Origin: Cellulomonas telluris
GTDB lineage: Bacteria; Actinomycetota; Actinomycetes; Actinomycetales; Cellulomonadaceae
DNA: 64,000 nucleotides
Reading direction: 5' to 3'
Assembly: GCF_004886325.1 (NCBI RefSeq)
Contig: NZ_QXFN01000004.1
Span: 248,001 to 312,000, forward strand
Below the pieces are notes generated by a model. The model had not been told where the DNA came from. It did not search any database and was given only the letters and a program-made list of their open reading frames with translations. A program made the position numbers and the translations under genes. Every line of letters starts with the position of its first letter. Position 1 is the stretch's first letter. Shown here piece after piece: positions 44,497 to 56,845 of the stretch.

Positions 44497-44657
44497 CGGA
44501 GGGGAGTACTCCCCACGACGTCATCGTCATCACGGTCGCCAGCGTTGCCGGCCCGGTGCCGTCGGCCGCGTCGCACGACACCGGGCACAGCGACCCGTCC
44601 GTGCGCGGGCGGAAGAGACCTCCGGTCATCCGTCGTACCGATCGAGAGGTCTTCCCT
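44497..44657 (+). ncRNA. yybP-ykoY manganese riboswitch
   Basis: Cis-acting Mn2+ sensor. The aptamer runs 44497-44624: helix P1 is CGGAGG (44497-44502) with CCTCCG (44619-44624). The 5' conserved loop GGAGTA follows P1 directly (giving GGGGAGTA), a GTCATCAC-type segment lies near 44524-44533, and the 3' conserved GAGACC (44615-44620) runs into P1. This is the published architecture of the family, and TerC genes are a typical target. Expression platform: AGACCTC (44616-44622) can alternatively pair with GAGGTCT (44646-44652), which contains the ribosome site of the TerC gene. P1 formation with Mn2+ would therefore expose the ribosome site. Confidence 0.82.
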
Positions 44658-45722
44658 GTGGACGTTCCCGGCTGGGTGTGGGCCGTCACCGTCGGCGCCA
44701 TCCTCGTGATGCTCGCCGTCGACTACGTGGGGCACGTGCGCTCGCCGCACGAGCCGACGCTGCGCGAGTCCGCGTGGTGGTCCGCCGGCTACGTCGGCAT
44801 CGCGCTGCTGTTCGGCGTGCTCGTCTGGGTGTTCGCCGGCGGGCAGTACGGCGGTGAGTACTTCGCCGGCTACATCACCGAGAAGAGCCTGTCCGTCGAC
44901 AACCTCTTCGTGTTCGTGCTCATCATGGCGAGCTTCCGGGTGCCGCGGCTGTACCAGCAGAAGGTGCTGCTCATCGGCATCACGATCGCCCTGGTGCTGC
45001 GGACGATCTTCATCTTCGTCGGCGCCGCGCTGATCGAGAACCTCAGCTGGATCTTCTACATCTTCGGCGCCTTCCTGCTGTACACCGCGTGGGCGCAGAT
45101 CCGCTCGGGCAGCGAGGACGAGGACGAGTACAAGGAGAACGCGGCCCTGCGGCTGACGCGCCGGGTGTTCCGGACCACCGACGACTACGTCGAGGACCGC
45201 ATGGTCGTCCGGCGCGACGGCGTCCGCTTCATCACGCCGATGCTCATCGTGATGGTGGCGATCGGCACGGCCGACATCATCTTCGCCGTCGACTCGATCC
45301 CGGCCATCTTCGGCCTCACGCAGGAGACGTACCTGGTCTTCGCGGCCAACGCGTTCTCGCTGCTCGGCCTGCGCCAGCTCTTCTTCCTCATCGACGGCCT
45401 GCTCGACAAGCTCGTGTACCTGTCGTACGGGCTCGGGGCCATCCTCGGCTTCATCGGCATCAAGCTCGTCATCCACGCCCTGCACACCAACGAGCTGCCG
45501 TTCGTCAACGGGGGCGAGCACGTCGAGGTCATCCCCGAGATCTCCACGCCGGTGTCCCTCGCCTTCATCGTCGTGACGCTCGCGATCACCACCGTCCTCT
45601 CGCTGCGCCGGACCCGGCGGGACGCGACGGCCAGCGCGGTGCACCACGCCTCCGTCCAGGAGGCGGCGCTCGGAGTCCAGTCCGAGGCGCCGCTCGAGGA
45701 CGACGCCGACCGCCGCCCGTGA
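44658..45722 (+). CDS. TerC-family membrane protein 1 (probable Mn2+ exporter)
   Basis: 354 residues with about nine hydrophobic segments. The TerC signature is present twice, as acidic residues inside membrane helices: EKSLSVDNLFVFVLIM near residue 75 and FAVDSIPAIFGLT near 210. GTG 44658 has GAGAGG 8 nt upstream; an in-frame ATG at 44556 lies inside the riboswitch and is rejected. TerC proteins of the Alx/MeeY type export Mn2+ and also metalate secreted enzymes; the riboswitch makes that role likely here. The C-terminal 45 residues are a soluble tail. Confidence 0.93.
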   Translation: MDVPGWVWAVTVGAILVMLAVDYVGHVRSPHEPTLRESAWWSAGYVGIALLFGVLVWVFAGGQYGGEYFAGYITEKSLSVDNLFVFVLIMASFRVPRLYQQKVLLIGITIALVLRTIFIFVGAALIENLSWIFYIFGAFLLYTAWAQIRSGSEDEDEYKENAALRLTRRVFRTTDDYVEDRMVVRRDGVRFITPMLIVMVAIGTADIIFAVDSIPAIFGLTQETYLVFAANAFSLLGLRQLFFLIDGLLDKLVYLSYGLGAILGFIGIKLVIHALHTNELPFVNGGEHVEVIPEISTPVSLAFIVVTLAITTVLSLRRTRRDATASAVHHASVQEAALGVQSEAPLEDDADRRP

Positions 45723-46753
45723 CCCAGGAGCTGCCGACGGCCTTCGTGGTCGTCTCGCTCGTCCTCGTCGTGGGGATCCTGCTCGTGGACCTGGGCGTCG
45801 TGGGGCGCCGTCCGCACGTGCCGTCGACACGCGAGAGCGTCACGTGGGTAGGCGTCTACGTGGGGCTGGCGCTCGTCTTCGCCGGGCTGCTGTGGGCGGC
45901 CGGCGGGCTGGTGCCCGCGGAGGAGTTCGTCGCGGGCTGGTTGACCGAGTACAGCCTCTCCGTCGACAACCTGTTCGTCTTCCTGCTCATCATGTCGAGC
46001 TTCGCGGTGCCGCGGGAGCAGCAGCAGCGGGTGCTCATGGTCGGCATCGTCGTCGCGCTCGTGCTGCGGGCGGCGTTCATCCTCGCCGGCGCGGCGATCA
46101 TCGAGCGGAACACCTGGGTCTTCTACCTCTTCGGTGCCTTCCTCGTGTACACGGCGGTCCGGCTGCTGCGCGAGGGGACCGGCGGCGACGAGGAGTACGA
46201 GGAGAACGCGCTCGTCCGTGGCGTCCGCCGGGTGCTGCCGATGTCGCCGGGCTACGACGGCGGGCGGGTCCGCACGGTCCACGACGGGCGGCGCGTGTTC
46301 ACGCCGCTGCTCGTGGTGTTCCTCGCGATCGGCACGACGGACCTGCTGTTCGCGTTCGACTCGATCCCCGCGATCTTCGGGCTCACGCACGACCCGTTCA
46401 TCGTCTTCACGGCGAACGTCTTCGCCCTCATGGGGCTGCGGCAGCTGTACTTCCTGCTCGGTGGGCTGCTCGACCGGCTGGTGTACCTGCCGTACGGCCT
46501 CGCGGCGATCCTCGCGTTCATCGGCGTCAAGCTCGTGCTGGAGGCGCTCGCCACGAACTCGCTGTCGTTCCTCAACGGCGGGGAGCCGTTCGCCTGGGCG
46601 CCCGAGGTGCCGACGTGGCTGTCGCTCGTGGTCATCGCCGTCGCCCTGCTGACCGCGACCGGGGCGAGCCTGCTCGCGTCGCGACGGACCGCGACGCAGG
46701 GTGTCGACCGGCCCGTCGGCGGCGCCGCCGAGGAGCCCGCGACCGAGGCCTGA
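45719..46753 (+). CDS. TerC-family membrane protein 2 (paralogue in tandem)
   Basis: 344 residues, same topology as its neighbour: EYSLSVDNLFVFLLIMSSF near residue 75 and LFAFDSIPAIFGLTHDPF near 205. GTG 45719 overlaps the first TerC stop (GTGA), so the pair share mRNA, translation and riboswitch. The two are clearly homologous along the whole length, but diverged, so the duplication is old. They may form a heterodimer or serve different partners; this is inference. Confidence 0.92.
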   Translation: MTQELPTAFVVVSLVLVVGILLVDLGVVGRRPHVPSTRESVTWVGVYVGLALVFAGLLWAAGGLVPAEEFVAGWLTEYSLSVDNLFVFLLIMSSFAVPREQQQRVLMVGIVVALVLRAAFILAGAAIIERNTWVFYLFGAFLVYTAVRLLREGTGGDEEYEENALVRGVRRVLPMSPGYDGGRVRTVHDGRRVFTPLLVVFLAIGTTDLLFAFDSIPAIFGLTHDPFIVFTANVFALMGLRQLYFLLGGLLDRLVYLPYGLAAILAFIGVKLVLEALATNSLSFLNGGEPFAWAPEVPTWLSLVVIAVALLTATGASLLASRRTATQGVDRPVGGAAEEPATEA

Positions 46754-46772
46754 GGCGGGCGGGCGCCCGGTG

Positions 46773-47066
46773 TCAGACCTGGTCGGCCCACGGGCCGAGC
46801 ACCAGCTGCCACGTGCGCACCTCGGTGGCGGCGACGAGGCCCTCGCGCGCGAACGGGTCGTCGGCCAGCAGCCCGCGCAGCCCGGGCTCGTCCTCGGCGC
46901 GGAACACCAGCAGCGCGCCCGGCTCGGCGTCGTCGGCGAACGGGCCGGACCCGAGCAGGCCCCCCTCGTCCGCGAGCCCGGCGAGCCACGCCCGGTGCTC
47001 GGGGCGGACCGCGTCGCGCACGTCGGTGCGGTCGTCGTAGGTGTACCGGACGGCGAAGAGGGTCAT
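46773..47066 (-). CDS. YciI-family protein
   Basis: 97 residues. Small dimeric ferredoxin-like alpha/beta fold. MTLFAVRYTYDDRTDVRDAV, RPEHRAWLAGLADEGGLLGSGPF and DDPFAREGLVAATEVRTW match YciI proteins, with the conserved His (PEHRAW) and Asp (DDPF). The biochemical function of the family is unclear; dehalogenase-like chemistry has been proposed for some. It converges on TerC 2 with only 19 bp between stops. Confidence 0.9.
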   Translation of the reverse strand: MTLFAVRYTYDDRTDVRDAVRPEHRAWLAGLADEGGLLGSGPFADDAEPGALLVFRAEDEPGLRGLLADDPFAREGLVAATEVRTWQLVLGPWADQV

Positions 47067-47175
47067 GGCGTCATCCTGCCGCAGGTGAGGCGGCCCACCA
47101 CCGGGCCGGCCGGGGAGGACGGCCGCGCGCCCGGTGGCAGAGTGGAGGCATGACCTCCGCGACGGGCGGCGACCG

Positions 47176-48339
47176 ATGACCCGGTCCCCGCGCACCCTGC
47201 TGTCCGACGACCTGCTCGAGCGCGTCCACGCGCGCGCCGACGTCCACGACCGTGAGAACACCTTCCCCCACGACGACCTCGCCGACCTCGTGGCGGCCGG
47301 GTACCTGACGGCGTTCGTGCCCGAGCGTCTCGGCGGTGCCGGTCTCACCCTCGAGGAGGTCGCGCGGGAGCAGGTGCGGCTCGCTGCGGCGGCCCCGGCG
47401 ACAGCCCTCGCGGTGAACATGCACCTGGTCGTCACGGGCCTCGCGGCGCTGCTCGTCGCGCGCGGCGACGACTCGGTCGAGTTCGTCCTGCGGGACGCGG
47501 CCGCGGGCGAGGTCTTCGCGTTCGGCAACTCCGAGGCGGGCAACGACCTCGTGATGTTCGGGTCCCGGACACGGGCGGAACCGGCCGAGGACGGCGGCTA
47601 CCGGTACACCGGGACCAAGATCTTCACGTCGCTGTCCCCGGTCTGGACCCGCCTGGCGACCTTCGGCCTCGACGAGTCCGACCCCGAGGACCCCCGCCTC
47701 GTGCACGGCGTCGTCGCCCGGGCGGACGGCGGCGTGAGCACGAAGGACGACTGGGACACCCTCGGCATGCGCGCGACGCAGTCCGCCACGACGGTCCTCG
47801 ACGGCGCGTACGCCCCGGCGGACCGCGTCTACCGTCGCCTGCCCGTCGGGCCCAGCGCCGACCCCTTCGTGTTCGCGCTCTTCGCCGTCTTCGAGACGCT
47901 GCTCGCCGCCGTGTACACGGGGATCGGCCGGCGCGCGCTCGAGCTGGGCGTGCAGCACGCGCGCCGGCGGACGTCGATGAAGTACGGCGGCCGGTCCTAC
48001 GCGCAGGACCCCGACATCCGCTGGAAGATCGCGGACGCGGCCCTCGCGCAGGACGGGGCGGAGCTGCAGGTGTTCGCGCTCGCGCGCGACGTCGACGAGC
48101 AGGCCGACCACGGCAGCCGCTGGTTCGCCCAGCTCGTCGGGCTCAAGGTGCGGGCGACGGAGACGGCCCGGCAGGTCGTCGACCTCGCGCTGCGGGTCTC
48201 CGGAGGCGGCGCCTACTTCACGGGCAGCGAGCTCGCGCGCCTGTACCGCGACGTGCTGGCCGGCATCTACCACCCGTCCGACGACGAGTCCGCGCACGCG
48301 ACCGTCGCCGCGTCGCTGCTGGGACCCGTCGAGGACTGA
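47176..48339 (+). CDS. Acyl-CoA dehydrogenase family protein
   Basis: 387 residues. FAD-dependent acyl-CoA dehydrogenase fold: N-terminal helical domain ([29 protein letters not shown]), middle beta domain ([54 protein letters not shown]) and C-terminal helices ([37 protein letters not shown]). ATG 47176 is chosen; there is no strong ribosome site. The usual catalytic Glu cannot be placed with confidence, so oxygenase-type members such as DszC-like proteins are possible. It stands alone, divergent from YciI. Confidence 0.88.
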   Translation: MTRSPRTLLSDDLLERVHARADVHDRENTFPHDDLADLVAAGYLTAFVPERLGGAGLTLEEVAREQVRLAAAAPATALAVNMHLVVTGLAALLVARGDDSVEFVLRDAAAGEVFAFGNSEAGNDLVMFGSRTRAEPAEDGGYRYTGTKIFTSLSPVWTRLATFGLDESDPEDPRLVHGVVARADGGVSTKDDWDTLGMRATQSATTVLDGAYAPADRVYRRLPVGPSADPFVFALFAVFETLLAAVYTGIGRRALELGVQHARRRTSMKYGGRSYAQDPDIRWKIADAALAQDGAELQVFALARDVDEQADHGSRWFAQLVGLKVRATETARQVVDLALRVSGGGAYFTGSELARLYRDVLAGIYHPSDDESAHATVAASLLGPVED

Positions 48340-48342
48340 GCC

Positions 48343-48378
48343 GAGACCCGGCCGGCTGGACCGCGGCCGGCCGGGCTC
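48343..48378. terminator. Hairpin between convergent acyl-CoA dehydrogenase and MBL genes
   Basis: Stem GAG-(A)-CCCGGCCGGC with GCCGGCCGGGCTC, one bulged A, 9-nt loop, 4 nt after the dehydrogenase stop. Confidence 0.5.
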
Positions 48379-48397
48379 GCGGCTCGGGCCCGCGCCG

Positions 48398-49105
48398 CTA
48401 CCAGCCGCGCTCGCGCCACTCGGCGAGGTGCGGCCGCTCCGCCCCCAGGGTGGTGTCCGCCCCGTGCCCGGGGTACACCCAGGTCGCGTCGTCGAAGCGG
48501 TCGAAGACCCGAGTGACGACGTCGTCGAACAGCTGCGTGAACCGCGCGGGGTCGCCGCCGGTGGCGCCCACGCCGTCCGGGAAGAGGCTGTCGCCCGTGA
48601 AGAGGTGGACGCGTCCCGGCACGGCGTCCGGCGCGTCCACGTGCTCCGGCTCGCGGAGCGCGAGAGCGACCGACCCGGGCGTGTGCCCCCGCAGCGCGAC
48701 CACCTCCAGCACGAGGTGCCCGACCGTCAGCGTGTCGCCGTGCACCAGACGCCGGGGGACGGGCCGGCCCACCCCGGCGGCGACGGCGTCGGCGTCGTCG
48801 GCACCGGCGGCGAGGGTGGCGCCCGTGACCGCCTCGACGGAGGCGAGAGCGCCGAGGTGGTCACGGTGCCGGTGCGTGGTCACCACCACGTCGAGGCGCG
48901 CCGAGCCCGAGCCCTCCCGGACGAGGGCGAGGAGCCGGTCGGGGTCCGCCGCCGCGTCGACGAGGAGCTGCGCGCCCGAGCGCCGGCACGTCACGAGGTA
49001 GGCGTTGTTGTCCATGGCGCCGACCGCGACCTTGCGGATCTCCGCGTCGTCGAGCACCCGGAGCTCGGTCGGGCCGCCGACGCGGACCTCGCCCGTGTAC
49101 GTCAC
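48398..49105 (-). CDS. MBL-fold hydrolase, glyoxalase II-like
   Basis: 235 residues. The metal-binding set is visible: [12 protein letters not shown] (HxHxDH, about residue 78), [23 protein letters not shown] with the bridging Asp, and [12 protein letters not shown]. Early residues [20 protein letters not shown] give the typical first strands. GTG 49105 has GGGAGGAG upstream. It is divergent from uvrA, as is the MBL gene Rv1637c in M. tuberculosis, so synteny is ancient. Substrate unknown; hydroxyacylglutathione is unlikely because actinobacteria use mycothiol. Confidence 0.92.
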   Translation of the reverse strand: MTYTGEVRVGGPTELRVLDDAEIRKVAVGAMDNNAYLVTCRRSGAQLLVDAAADPDRLLALVREGSGSARLDVVVTTHRHRDHLGALASVEAVTGATLAAGADDADAVAAGVGRPVPRRLVHGDTLTVGHLVLEVVALRGHTPGSVALALREPEHVDAPDAVPGRVHLFTGDSLFPDGVGATGGDPARFTQLFDDVVTRVFDRFDDATWVYPGHGADTTLGAERPHLAEWRERGW

Positions 49106-49253
49106 CGCCGCTCCTCCCCGCCGGCCGTCGCCCGGCTGTGCGCCGCCGCCTCCCGCCCGTCAGGACGAGCGCCGGGACGGGCGGCGCGCTGGTCGTCCCG
49201 CCCAGCATGGCCGCCCGGCCGCGGGCACGCGCGCCGGGCTGGTCGGCGTGACG

Positions 49254-49269
49254 TCGAACACGTGTGCGA
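49254..49269. promoter_or_regulatory. LexA (SOS) box of uvrA
   Basis: TCGAAC-ACGT-GTGCGA. It matches the actinobacterial LexA consensus TCGAACN4GTTCGA at 11 of 12 positions. It ends exactly where the damage-type promoter motif begins (49270), in the -35 region, where LexA binding would block transcription. Confidence 0.8.
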
Positions 49270-49292
49270 TTGTCGGTGGCCGGACGTAGACT
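49270..49292 (+). promoter_or_regulatory. uvrA promoter of the RecA-independent DNA-damage type
   Basis: TTGTCGGTG (49270-49278), 8 nt, TAGACT (49287-49292): a full match to TTGTCRGTG-N8-TANNNT, the mycobacterial motif now attributed to the activator PafBC. Eight nt separate the -10 from the uvrA GTG, so the mRNA is leaderless or nearly so. Confidence 0.88.
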
Positions 49293-49300
49293 CGTCCGCT

Positions 49301-52168
<2,868 letters not shown>

Positions 52169-52177
52169 TCCCGGCGG

Positions 52178-52687
52178 TCAGCGCGCAGGCACGCCCCGTG
52201 TCAGCGGTGCCGGCTCGTGCCGCACGGGGAAGTTCACCGAGCGGGCGATGAAGCAGTGCTGGTGCGCGGCGACGTGCAGCTCGGCGAGCACGGCGTCGGT
52301 GACCGGCTCCCCGTCGGGCAGCACGGCGTCGGCGAGGACCCGCACGCGCGGGCGGAGCACGACCTCGGTGAACTGCCCGTGCCCCGCGGCCTCGACGCGC
52401 ATCGTGCCGGTGGGCTGGTCGGCGTAGCCGAGCACCACGACGCCGCGCTGCGCCGCCAGGTGCAGGAACCACAGCATGTGGCACTGCGCGAGCGCGGCGA
52501 CCAGCAGGTCCTCCGGCGACCACCGTGACCGGTCGCCGCGGAAGGCGGGGTCCGACGACCCGAGCAGCACGGCCTTGCCCGGGGCCGAGAGCTCGTGCTC
52601 CCGTCCGTACGACGTGTAGGAGGCGGTGCCGGCGGCACCGGCGCCGGTCCACTCGAGGTCGACGCTGTAGGTGTGCACGGGCGGCAT
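52178..52687 (-). CDS. OsmC-family peroxiredoxin
   Basis: 169 residues. The OsmC/Ohr fold reduces organic hydroperoxides with two cysteines. The first is in [14 protein letters not shown] (Cys about 69) and the second in [11 protein letters not shown] (Cys about 145). [23 protein letters not shown] is the typical substrate-pocket segment before the first Cys. Closer to the YhfA/OsmC general group than to Ohr. ATG 52687 lies 67 bp from the divergent uvrC. Convergent with uvrA, 9 bp between stops. Confidence 0.92.
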   Translation of the reverse strand: MPPVHTYSVDLEWTGAGAAGTASYTSYGREHELSAPGKAVLLGSSDPAFRGDRSRWSPEDLLVAALAQCHMLWFLHLAAQRGVVVLGYADQPTGTMRVEAAGHGQFTEVVLRPRVRVLADAVLPDGEPVTDAVLAELHVAAHQHCFIARSVNFPVRHEPAPLTRGVPAR

Positions 52688-52693
52688 GACGTC

Positions 52694-52699
52694 ACACTA
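52694..52699 (-). promoter_or_regulatory. -10 of osmC, probable leaderless start
   Basis: On the minus strand TAGTGT (52699 to 52694) is followed by 6 nt and the ATG at 52687. There is no Shine-Dalgarno sequence. Confidence 0.5.
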
Positions 52700-52723
52700 C
52701 GAGCGGCGCCCCTGGCACGGGTG

Positions 52724-52746
52724 CTGTCAGCGGGGCGAACTAGGCT
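52724..52746 (+). promoter_or_regulatory. uvrC promoter of the RecA-independent DNA-damage type
   Basis: CTGTCAGCG (52724-52732), 8 nt, TAGGCT (52741-52746), then 7 nt to the ATG. It matches TTGTCRGTG-N8-TANNNT with two substitutions (first base C, eighth base C) and exact spacing. Confidence 0.68.
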
Positions 52747-52753
52747 CGAACAC

Positions 52754-54880
52754 ATGGCCGATCCCGCCACCTACCGCCCCGCGCCGGGGGAGATCCCCGA
52801 CGCCCCCGGGGTGTACCGGTTCCGCGACGAGCACGGCCGGGTCATCTACGTCGGCAAGGCGAAGAGCCTGCGCAACCGCCTCAACAGCTACTTCCAGGAC
52901 ATCGCGCACCTGCACCCGCGCACCCAGCAGATGGTCACGACGGCGGCGTCGGTGCAGTGGACGGTCGTCGGCACCGAGGTCGAGGCCCTCGCGCTCGAGT
53001 ACTCCTGGATCAAGGAGTTCGACCCCCGCTTCAACGTGAAGTACCGGGACGACAAGTCGTACCCGTACCTCGCCGTGACGATGGCCGACGAGGTGCCCCG
53101 CGTCCAGGTCATGCGCGGCGCCAAGCGCCCCGGCACCCGCTACTTCGGCCCCTACGCCCACGCCTGGGCGATCCGCGAGACCGTCGACCTGCTGCTGCGC
53201 GTCTTCCCGGTGCGCACCTGCTCGGCCGGTGTGTTCAAGCGCGCCCGTCAGCAGGGGCGGCCGTGTCTGCTGGGGTACATCGACAAGTGCTCGGCGCCGT
53301 GCGTCGGGCGCATCTCCACGGACGACCACCACCAGCTCGCCCAGGACTTCTGCGACTTCATGGCGGGCGACACGGCCCGCTTCACGCGCCGGCTCACGCA
53401 GCGCATGAAGGAGGCCGCGGCCGAGCTCGACTTCGAGCGGGCGGCCCGGCTGCGCGACGACGTCGCGACGCTCGAGAAGGCCACCGAGCGCAACGCCGTC
53501 GTGCTCTCCGACGGCACGGACGCCGACATCTTCGCGATGGCGGGCGACGAGCTCGAGGCCGCCGTCCAGGTGTTCCACGTGCGTGGCGGCCGCATCCGCG
53601 GCCAGCGCGGCTGGGTGGTGGAGAAGGTCGAGGACCTCGGCGACGAGGAGCTCGTGGAGCACCTGCTGCAGCAGGTGTACGGCGGGGAGGGCGCCTCCGA
53701 CGGTGCCGGCACCGGCGCCGTCCCCCGCGAGGTGCTGGTGCCCGTGCTGCCGGCGAACCTCGACCAGGTGCAGACGTGGCTGACGGGCCTGCGCGGCGCC
53801 CGCGTGCAGGTGCGCGTGCCCCAGCGCGGGGACAAGGCGGAGCTCGCGCGCACGGTCCTGCGCAACGCCGAGCACGCCCTCGCGCTGCACCGCACGCGCC
53901 GGGCCGGCGACCTGACGACCCGCAGCCAGGCGCTGCGCGAGATCCAGGAGGCCCTGGACCTGCCGACCGCGCCGCTGCGGATCGAGTGCTACGACGTGTC
54001 CCACAACCAGGGCACTTACCAGTCGGCGTCGATGGTCGTGTTCGAGGACGGGCTCGCCCGCAAGAGCGAGTACCGCCTGTTCAGCGTCCGCGGTCCCGAG
54101 GGCCAGGGCGCGCGCGACGACACCGCGGCGATGCACGAGGTCATCACGCGGCGGTTCCGGCGCTACCTGGCGGAGCGGTCGCAGCTCGGCGACCCCGACC
54201 TCGGGGACGGCGAGGACGACGACGGGCCCCGCAACGGCGCGGTCGACGCCGAGACGGGGCGGCCGGCGCGGTTCGCGTACCCGCCGAACCTCGTCGTCGT
54301 CGACGGCGGTCCGCCGCAGGTCGCGGCCGCGGCGGCTGCGCTCGCCGAGCTCGGCGTCGACGACGTGGCGCTGTGCGGGCTGGCGAAGCGGCTGGAGGAG
54401 GTGTGGGTGCCGGGGGAGGAGTACCCGGTGATCCTGCAGCGCAGCTCCGAGGGCCTGTACCTGCTGCAGCGCGTCCGCGACGAGGCGCACCGGTTCGCGA
54501 TCTCGGCGCACCGCAAGCGCCGCAGCAAGGGGATGACGGCGTCCGTGCTCGACGACGTGCCCGGGCTCGGCCCGGCCCGCAAGGCGGCCCTGCTGCGCCA
54601 CTTCGGCTCGGTGAAGCGGCTGCGGGCCGCGTCCGCGGAGGAGATCGCCACGGTCCCGGGGATGGGCGCCAGGACCGCGGAGGCGGTCGTGGCCGCGCTG
54701 GGCGGCGGACCGGCCACGGGGGCCGCGTCCGGCGCCGGCGACGCCCGCGCGGCGGAGGGCGCGCAGGAGGCGGCCGGGCCGGCGCAGGCGGCGGTGCCGG
54801 GGGAGACCGCGGTGCCCGAGGAGCGCGACGGCGGGTCCCCGGAGCCGGTCGCCGACCGGGCTGGCATCCTGGGGGCATGA
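52754..54880 (+). CDS. uvrC: Excinuclease ABC subunit C
   Basis: 708 residues. Dual-incision nuclease of excision repair. GIY-YIG-type domain at residues 12-95 ([28 protein letters not shown]) makes the 3' cut. UVR motif [26 protein letters not shown] (about 215-245) binds UvrB. RNase H-like domain ([32 protein letters not shown]) makes the 5' cut. Tandem HhH near 600-655 ([22 protein letters not shown]). An Ala/Glu/Gly-rich C-terminal tail of about 50 residues is an extra beyond the usual length. Overlaps rapZ by 4 nt. Confidence 0.97.
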   Translation: MADPATYRPAPGEIPDAPGVYRFRDEHGRVIYVGKAKSLRNRLNSYFQDIAHLHPRTQQMVTTAASVQWTVVGTEVEALALEYSWIKEFDPRFNVKYRDDKSYPYLAVTMADEVPRVQVMRGAKRPGTRYFGPYAHAWAIRETVDLLLRVFPVRTCSAGVFKRARQQGRPCLLGYIDKCSAPCVGRISTDDHHQLAQDFCDFMAGDTARFTRRLTQRMKEAAAELDFERAARLRDDVATLEKATERNAVVLSDGTDADIFAMAGDELEAAVQVFHVRGGRIRGQRGWVVEKVEDLGDEELVEHLLQQVYGGEGASDGAGTGAVPREVLVPVLPANLDQVQTWLTGLRGARVQVRVPQRGDKAELARTVLRNAEHALALHRTRRAGDLTTRSQALREIQEALDLPTAPLRIECYDVSHNQGTYQSASMVVFEDGLARKSEYRLFSVRGPEGQGARDDTAAMHEVITRRFRRYLAERSQLGDPDLGDGEDDDGPRNGAVDAETGRPARFAYPPNLVVVDGGPPQVAAAAAALAELGVDDVALCGLAKRLEEVWVPGEEYPVILQRSSEGLYLLQRVRDEAHRFAISAHRKRRSKGMTASVLDDVPGLGPARKAALLRHFGSVKRLRAASAEEIATVPGMGARTAEAVVAALGGGPATGAASGAGDARAAEGAQEAAGPAQAAVPGETAVPEERDGGSPEPVADRAGILGA

Positions 54881-55818
54881 GCGAGCCGTCGCCCATCACC
54901 GTCCCTTCCGGCATCCCCGCGCTCGAGGCCGCGGCCGAGGCGCCCGTCCTCGACCAGCCGCAGGTCCTCGTCATCACCGGCATGTCCGGCGCGGGACGCA
55001 CGCGCGCCGCGGCGGTGCTGGAGGACCTGGGCTGGTACGTCGTCGACAACCTGCCCGCCCAGATGCTCACGCACCTGGTCGGCATGCTCACGAGCGGTCC
55101 CGTCGGGTCGGGGGCGCGGCGGCTGGCCGCGGTCATCGACGTGCGCGGGCGCGAGTACTTCGCGGCGCTGACGGGCGTGCTGGAGCAGCTGCGCAGCAGC
55201 GGCGTCGACGTGCGGGTCCTCTTCCTCGAGTCCTCCGACGAGGTCCTCGTGCGCCGGTTCGAGCAGGTGCGCCGCCCCCACCCGCTCCAGGGCGAGGGAC
55301 GCATCCTCGACGGCATCGGGCTCGAGCGGTCGGTCCTGGCGGAGCTGCGCGAGCAGGCCGACGTCGTCATCGACACCTCCGAGCTGAACGTGCACGACCT
55401 CGCGCGCGAGGTCCGGGCCGCCGTCAGCGGCCCCGGCGAGGACGTGCTCCACGTGTCGGTCCTGTCGTTCGGGTTCAAGTACGGGCTGCCGCTCGACGCC
55501 GACCACGTCGTCGACGTGCGCTTCCTGTCCAACCCGTACTGGATCACCGAGCTGCGGCACCTGTCGGGGCGGGACGCACCGGTGCGCGACTACGTGCTCG
55601 GCCTGCCGGGCGCGGTGACGTTCGTCGACCGGTACGTGGACGCGCTCGAGCCCGTGCTCGCCGGGTACCTGCAGGAGGAGAAGCGCTACGTCACCATCGC
55701 CGTCGGGTGCACGGGCGGCAAGCACCGGTCGGTCGCCATCAGCGAGGCGCTCGCGGCACGCCTGCGGGCCCGCGGGCACCGCGTCCAGGTCACGGCGCGC
55801 GACCTGGGCAAGGAGTGA
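54877..55818 (+). CDS. rapZ: RapZ-family nucleotide-binding protein
   Basis: 313 residues. P-loop protein of the YvcJ/RapZ family: [29 protein letters not shown] has a GxxGxGR form of Walker A, normal in actinobacteria. The C-terminal RapZ domain has [23 protein letters not shown] and [12 protein letters not shown]. In E. coli RapZ controls GlmZ sRNA; no GlmZ is expected here, and in Gram-positives the function is unsettled. The uvrC-rapZ-yvcK-whiA cluster is conserved in actinobacteria and firmicutes. ATG 54877 overlaps the uvrC stop and its own stop overlaps yvcK. Confidence 0.95.
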   Translation: MSEPSPITVPSGIPALEAAAEAPVLDQPQVLVITGMSGAGRTRAAAVLEDLGWYVVDNLPAQMLTHLVGMLTSGPVGSGARRLAAVIDVRGREYFAALTGVLEQLRSSGVDVRVLFLESSDEVLVRRFEQVRRPHPLQGEGRILDGIGLERSVLAELREQADVVIDTSELNVHDLAREVRAAVSGPGEDVLHVSVLSFGFKYGLPLDADHVVDVRFLSNPYWITELRHLSGRDAPVRDYVLGLPGAVTFVDRYVDALEPVLAGYLQEEKRYVTIAVGCTGGKHRSVAISEALAARLRARGHRVQVTARDLGKE

Positions 55819-56810
55819 CCGGCGCGGTGCCGCCGCGACGTCGGGACCCCGCCCGCCCCGCGTTCGTGGCGCTGGGCGGCGGGCACGGGCTGTCGGCGTC
55901 CCTCTCGGCGCTGCGGCTCATGACGGACCGCATCACGGCGGTCGTGACGGTGGCGGACGACGGCGGCTCGTCGGGTCGGCTGCGGGACGAGCTGGGCGTC
56001 CTGCCGCCGGGTGACCTGCGCATGGCGCTCTCGGCGCTCACGGACGACTCGGACTGGGGACGCACGTGGCGCGACCTGCTCCAGCACCGGTTCACCTCCG
56101 ACGGGCCGCTGGACCACCACGCGGTCGGCAACCTGCTGATCGTCGCGCTGTGGGAGCTGCTGGGCGACACGGTCGGCGGGCTCGACCTGGTGGGGCAGCT
56201 CCTCGGTGCGCGCGGCCGCGTCCTGCCGATGGCGTCGGTGCCGCTGCGCATCGAGGCCGACGTGCGCCGGCCGGGCGGGGCGCTCGACGTGGTCGTCGGG
56301 CAGAGCCACGTCGCCCGCACCGTCGACCCGATCGAGCACGTGCGGCTGGACCCGCCGACACCCCCCGCGTGCGCCGAGGCCGTGGCCGCGGTCCGTGCCG
56401 CGGACTGGGTCGTGCTCGGGCCGGGCTCCTGGTACACGTCCGTGCTGCCGCACCTGCTCGTACCGGAGCTGCGCGCGGCGCTGCTCGAGACGCAGGCCCG
56501 GATCGTCGTCATCCTCAACCTCAGCCCGGAGGAGGGGGAGACCGCGGGGATGCGCCCGGCGGACCACCTGGACGTCCTGCGCGCGCACGCCCCCGAGCTG
56601 CCCGTGCACGCCGTCGTGGCCGACCCGGCCTCGGTGGACGACGTGTCCGCCCTCGCCGACTTCTGCTCCGAGCTGGGCAGCCGCCTCCTCGTGCGCCAGG
56701 TGAGCCGGGGCGACCAGCGGGCCGTGCACGACCCGCTGCGCCTGGCGGCGGCGCTGCGCGACGTCGTCGAGGGCTACCTGGGGGACGTGGGCACGCGCGC
56801 ATCCGGGTGA
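55815..56810 (+). CDS. YvcK/CofD-like protein (gluconeogenesis factor family)
   Basis: 331 residues. The CofD-like fold binds UDP-sugars in B. subtilis YvcK and in mycobacterial CuvA. Motifs: [18 protein letters not shown] at the N-terminus, [46 protein letters not shown] and [20 protein letters not shown]. It is probably linked to cell-wall precursor supply and polar growth rather than to coenzyme F420, since the CofD pocket residues differ and the neighbours are rapZ and whiA. GTG 55815 overlaps the rapZ stop. Confidence 0.93.
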   Translation: MTGAVPPRRRDPARPAFVALGGGHGLSASLSALRLMTDRITAVVTVADDGGSSGRLRDELGVLPPGDLRMALSALTDDSDWGRTWRDLLQHRFTSDGPLDHHAVGNLLIVALWELLGDTVGGLDLVGQLLGARGRVLPMASVPLRIEADVRRPGGALDVVVGQSHVARTVDPIEHVRLDPPTPPACAEAVAAVRAADWVVLGPGSWYTSVLPHLLVPELRAALLETQARIVVILNLSPEEGETAGMRPADHLDVLRAHAPELPVHAVVADPASVDDVSALADFCSELGSRLLVRQVSRGDQRAVHDPLRLAAALRDVVEGYLGDVGTRASG

Positions 56811-56845
56811 CGCACGGGGCATCCGGCAACCGCCCGAGGGCGCCA

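Noticed and set aside
44556-44657. Extended start of the first TerC gene at 44556
   Set aside because: The extension would lie inside the riboswitch aptamer and ribosome-site switch and adds a non-membrane stretch not seen in the family.
52747-52762. LexA-like sequence at the uvrC start codon (TCGAAC-N4-GGCCGA family)
   Set aside because: Only the left half-site is good; the right half has several mismatches and falls in coding sequence. The CGAAC repeats here are explained by the -10 context.
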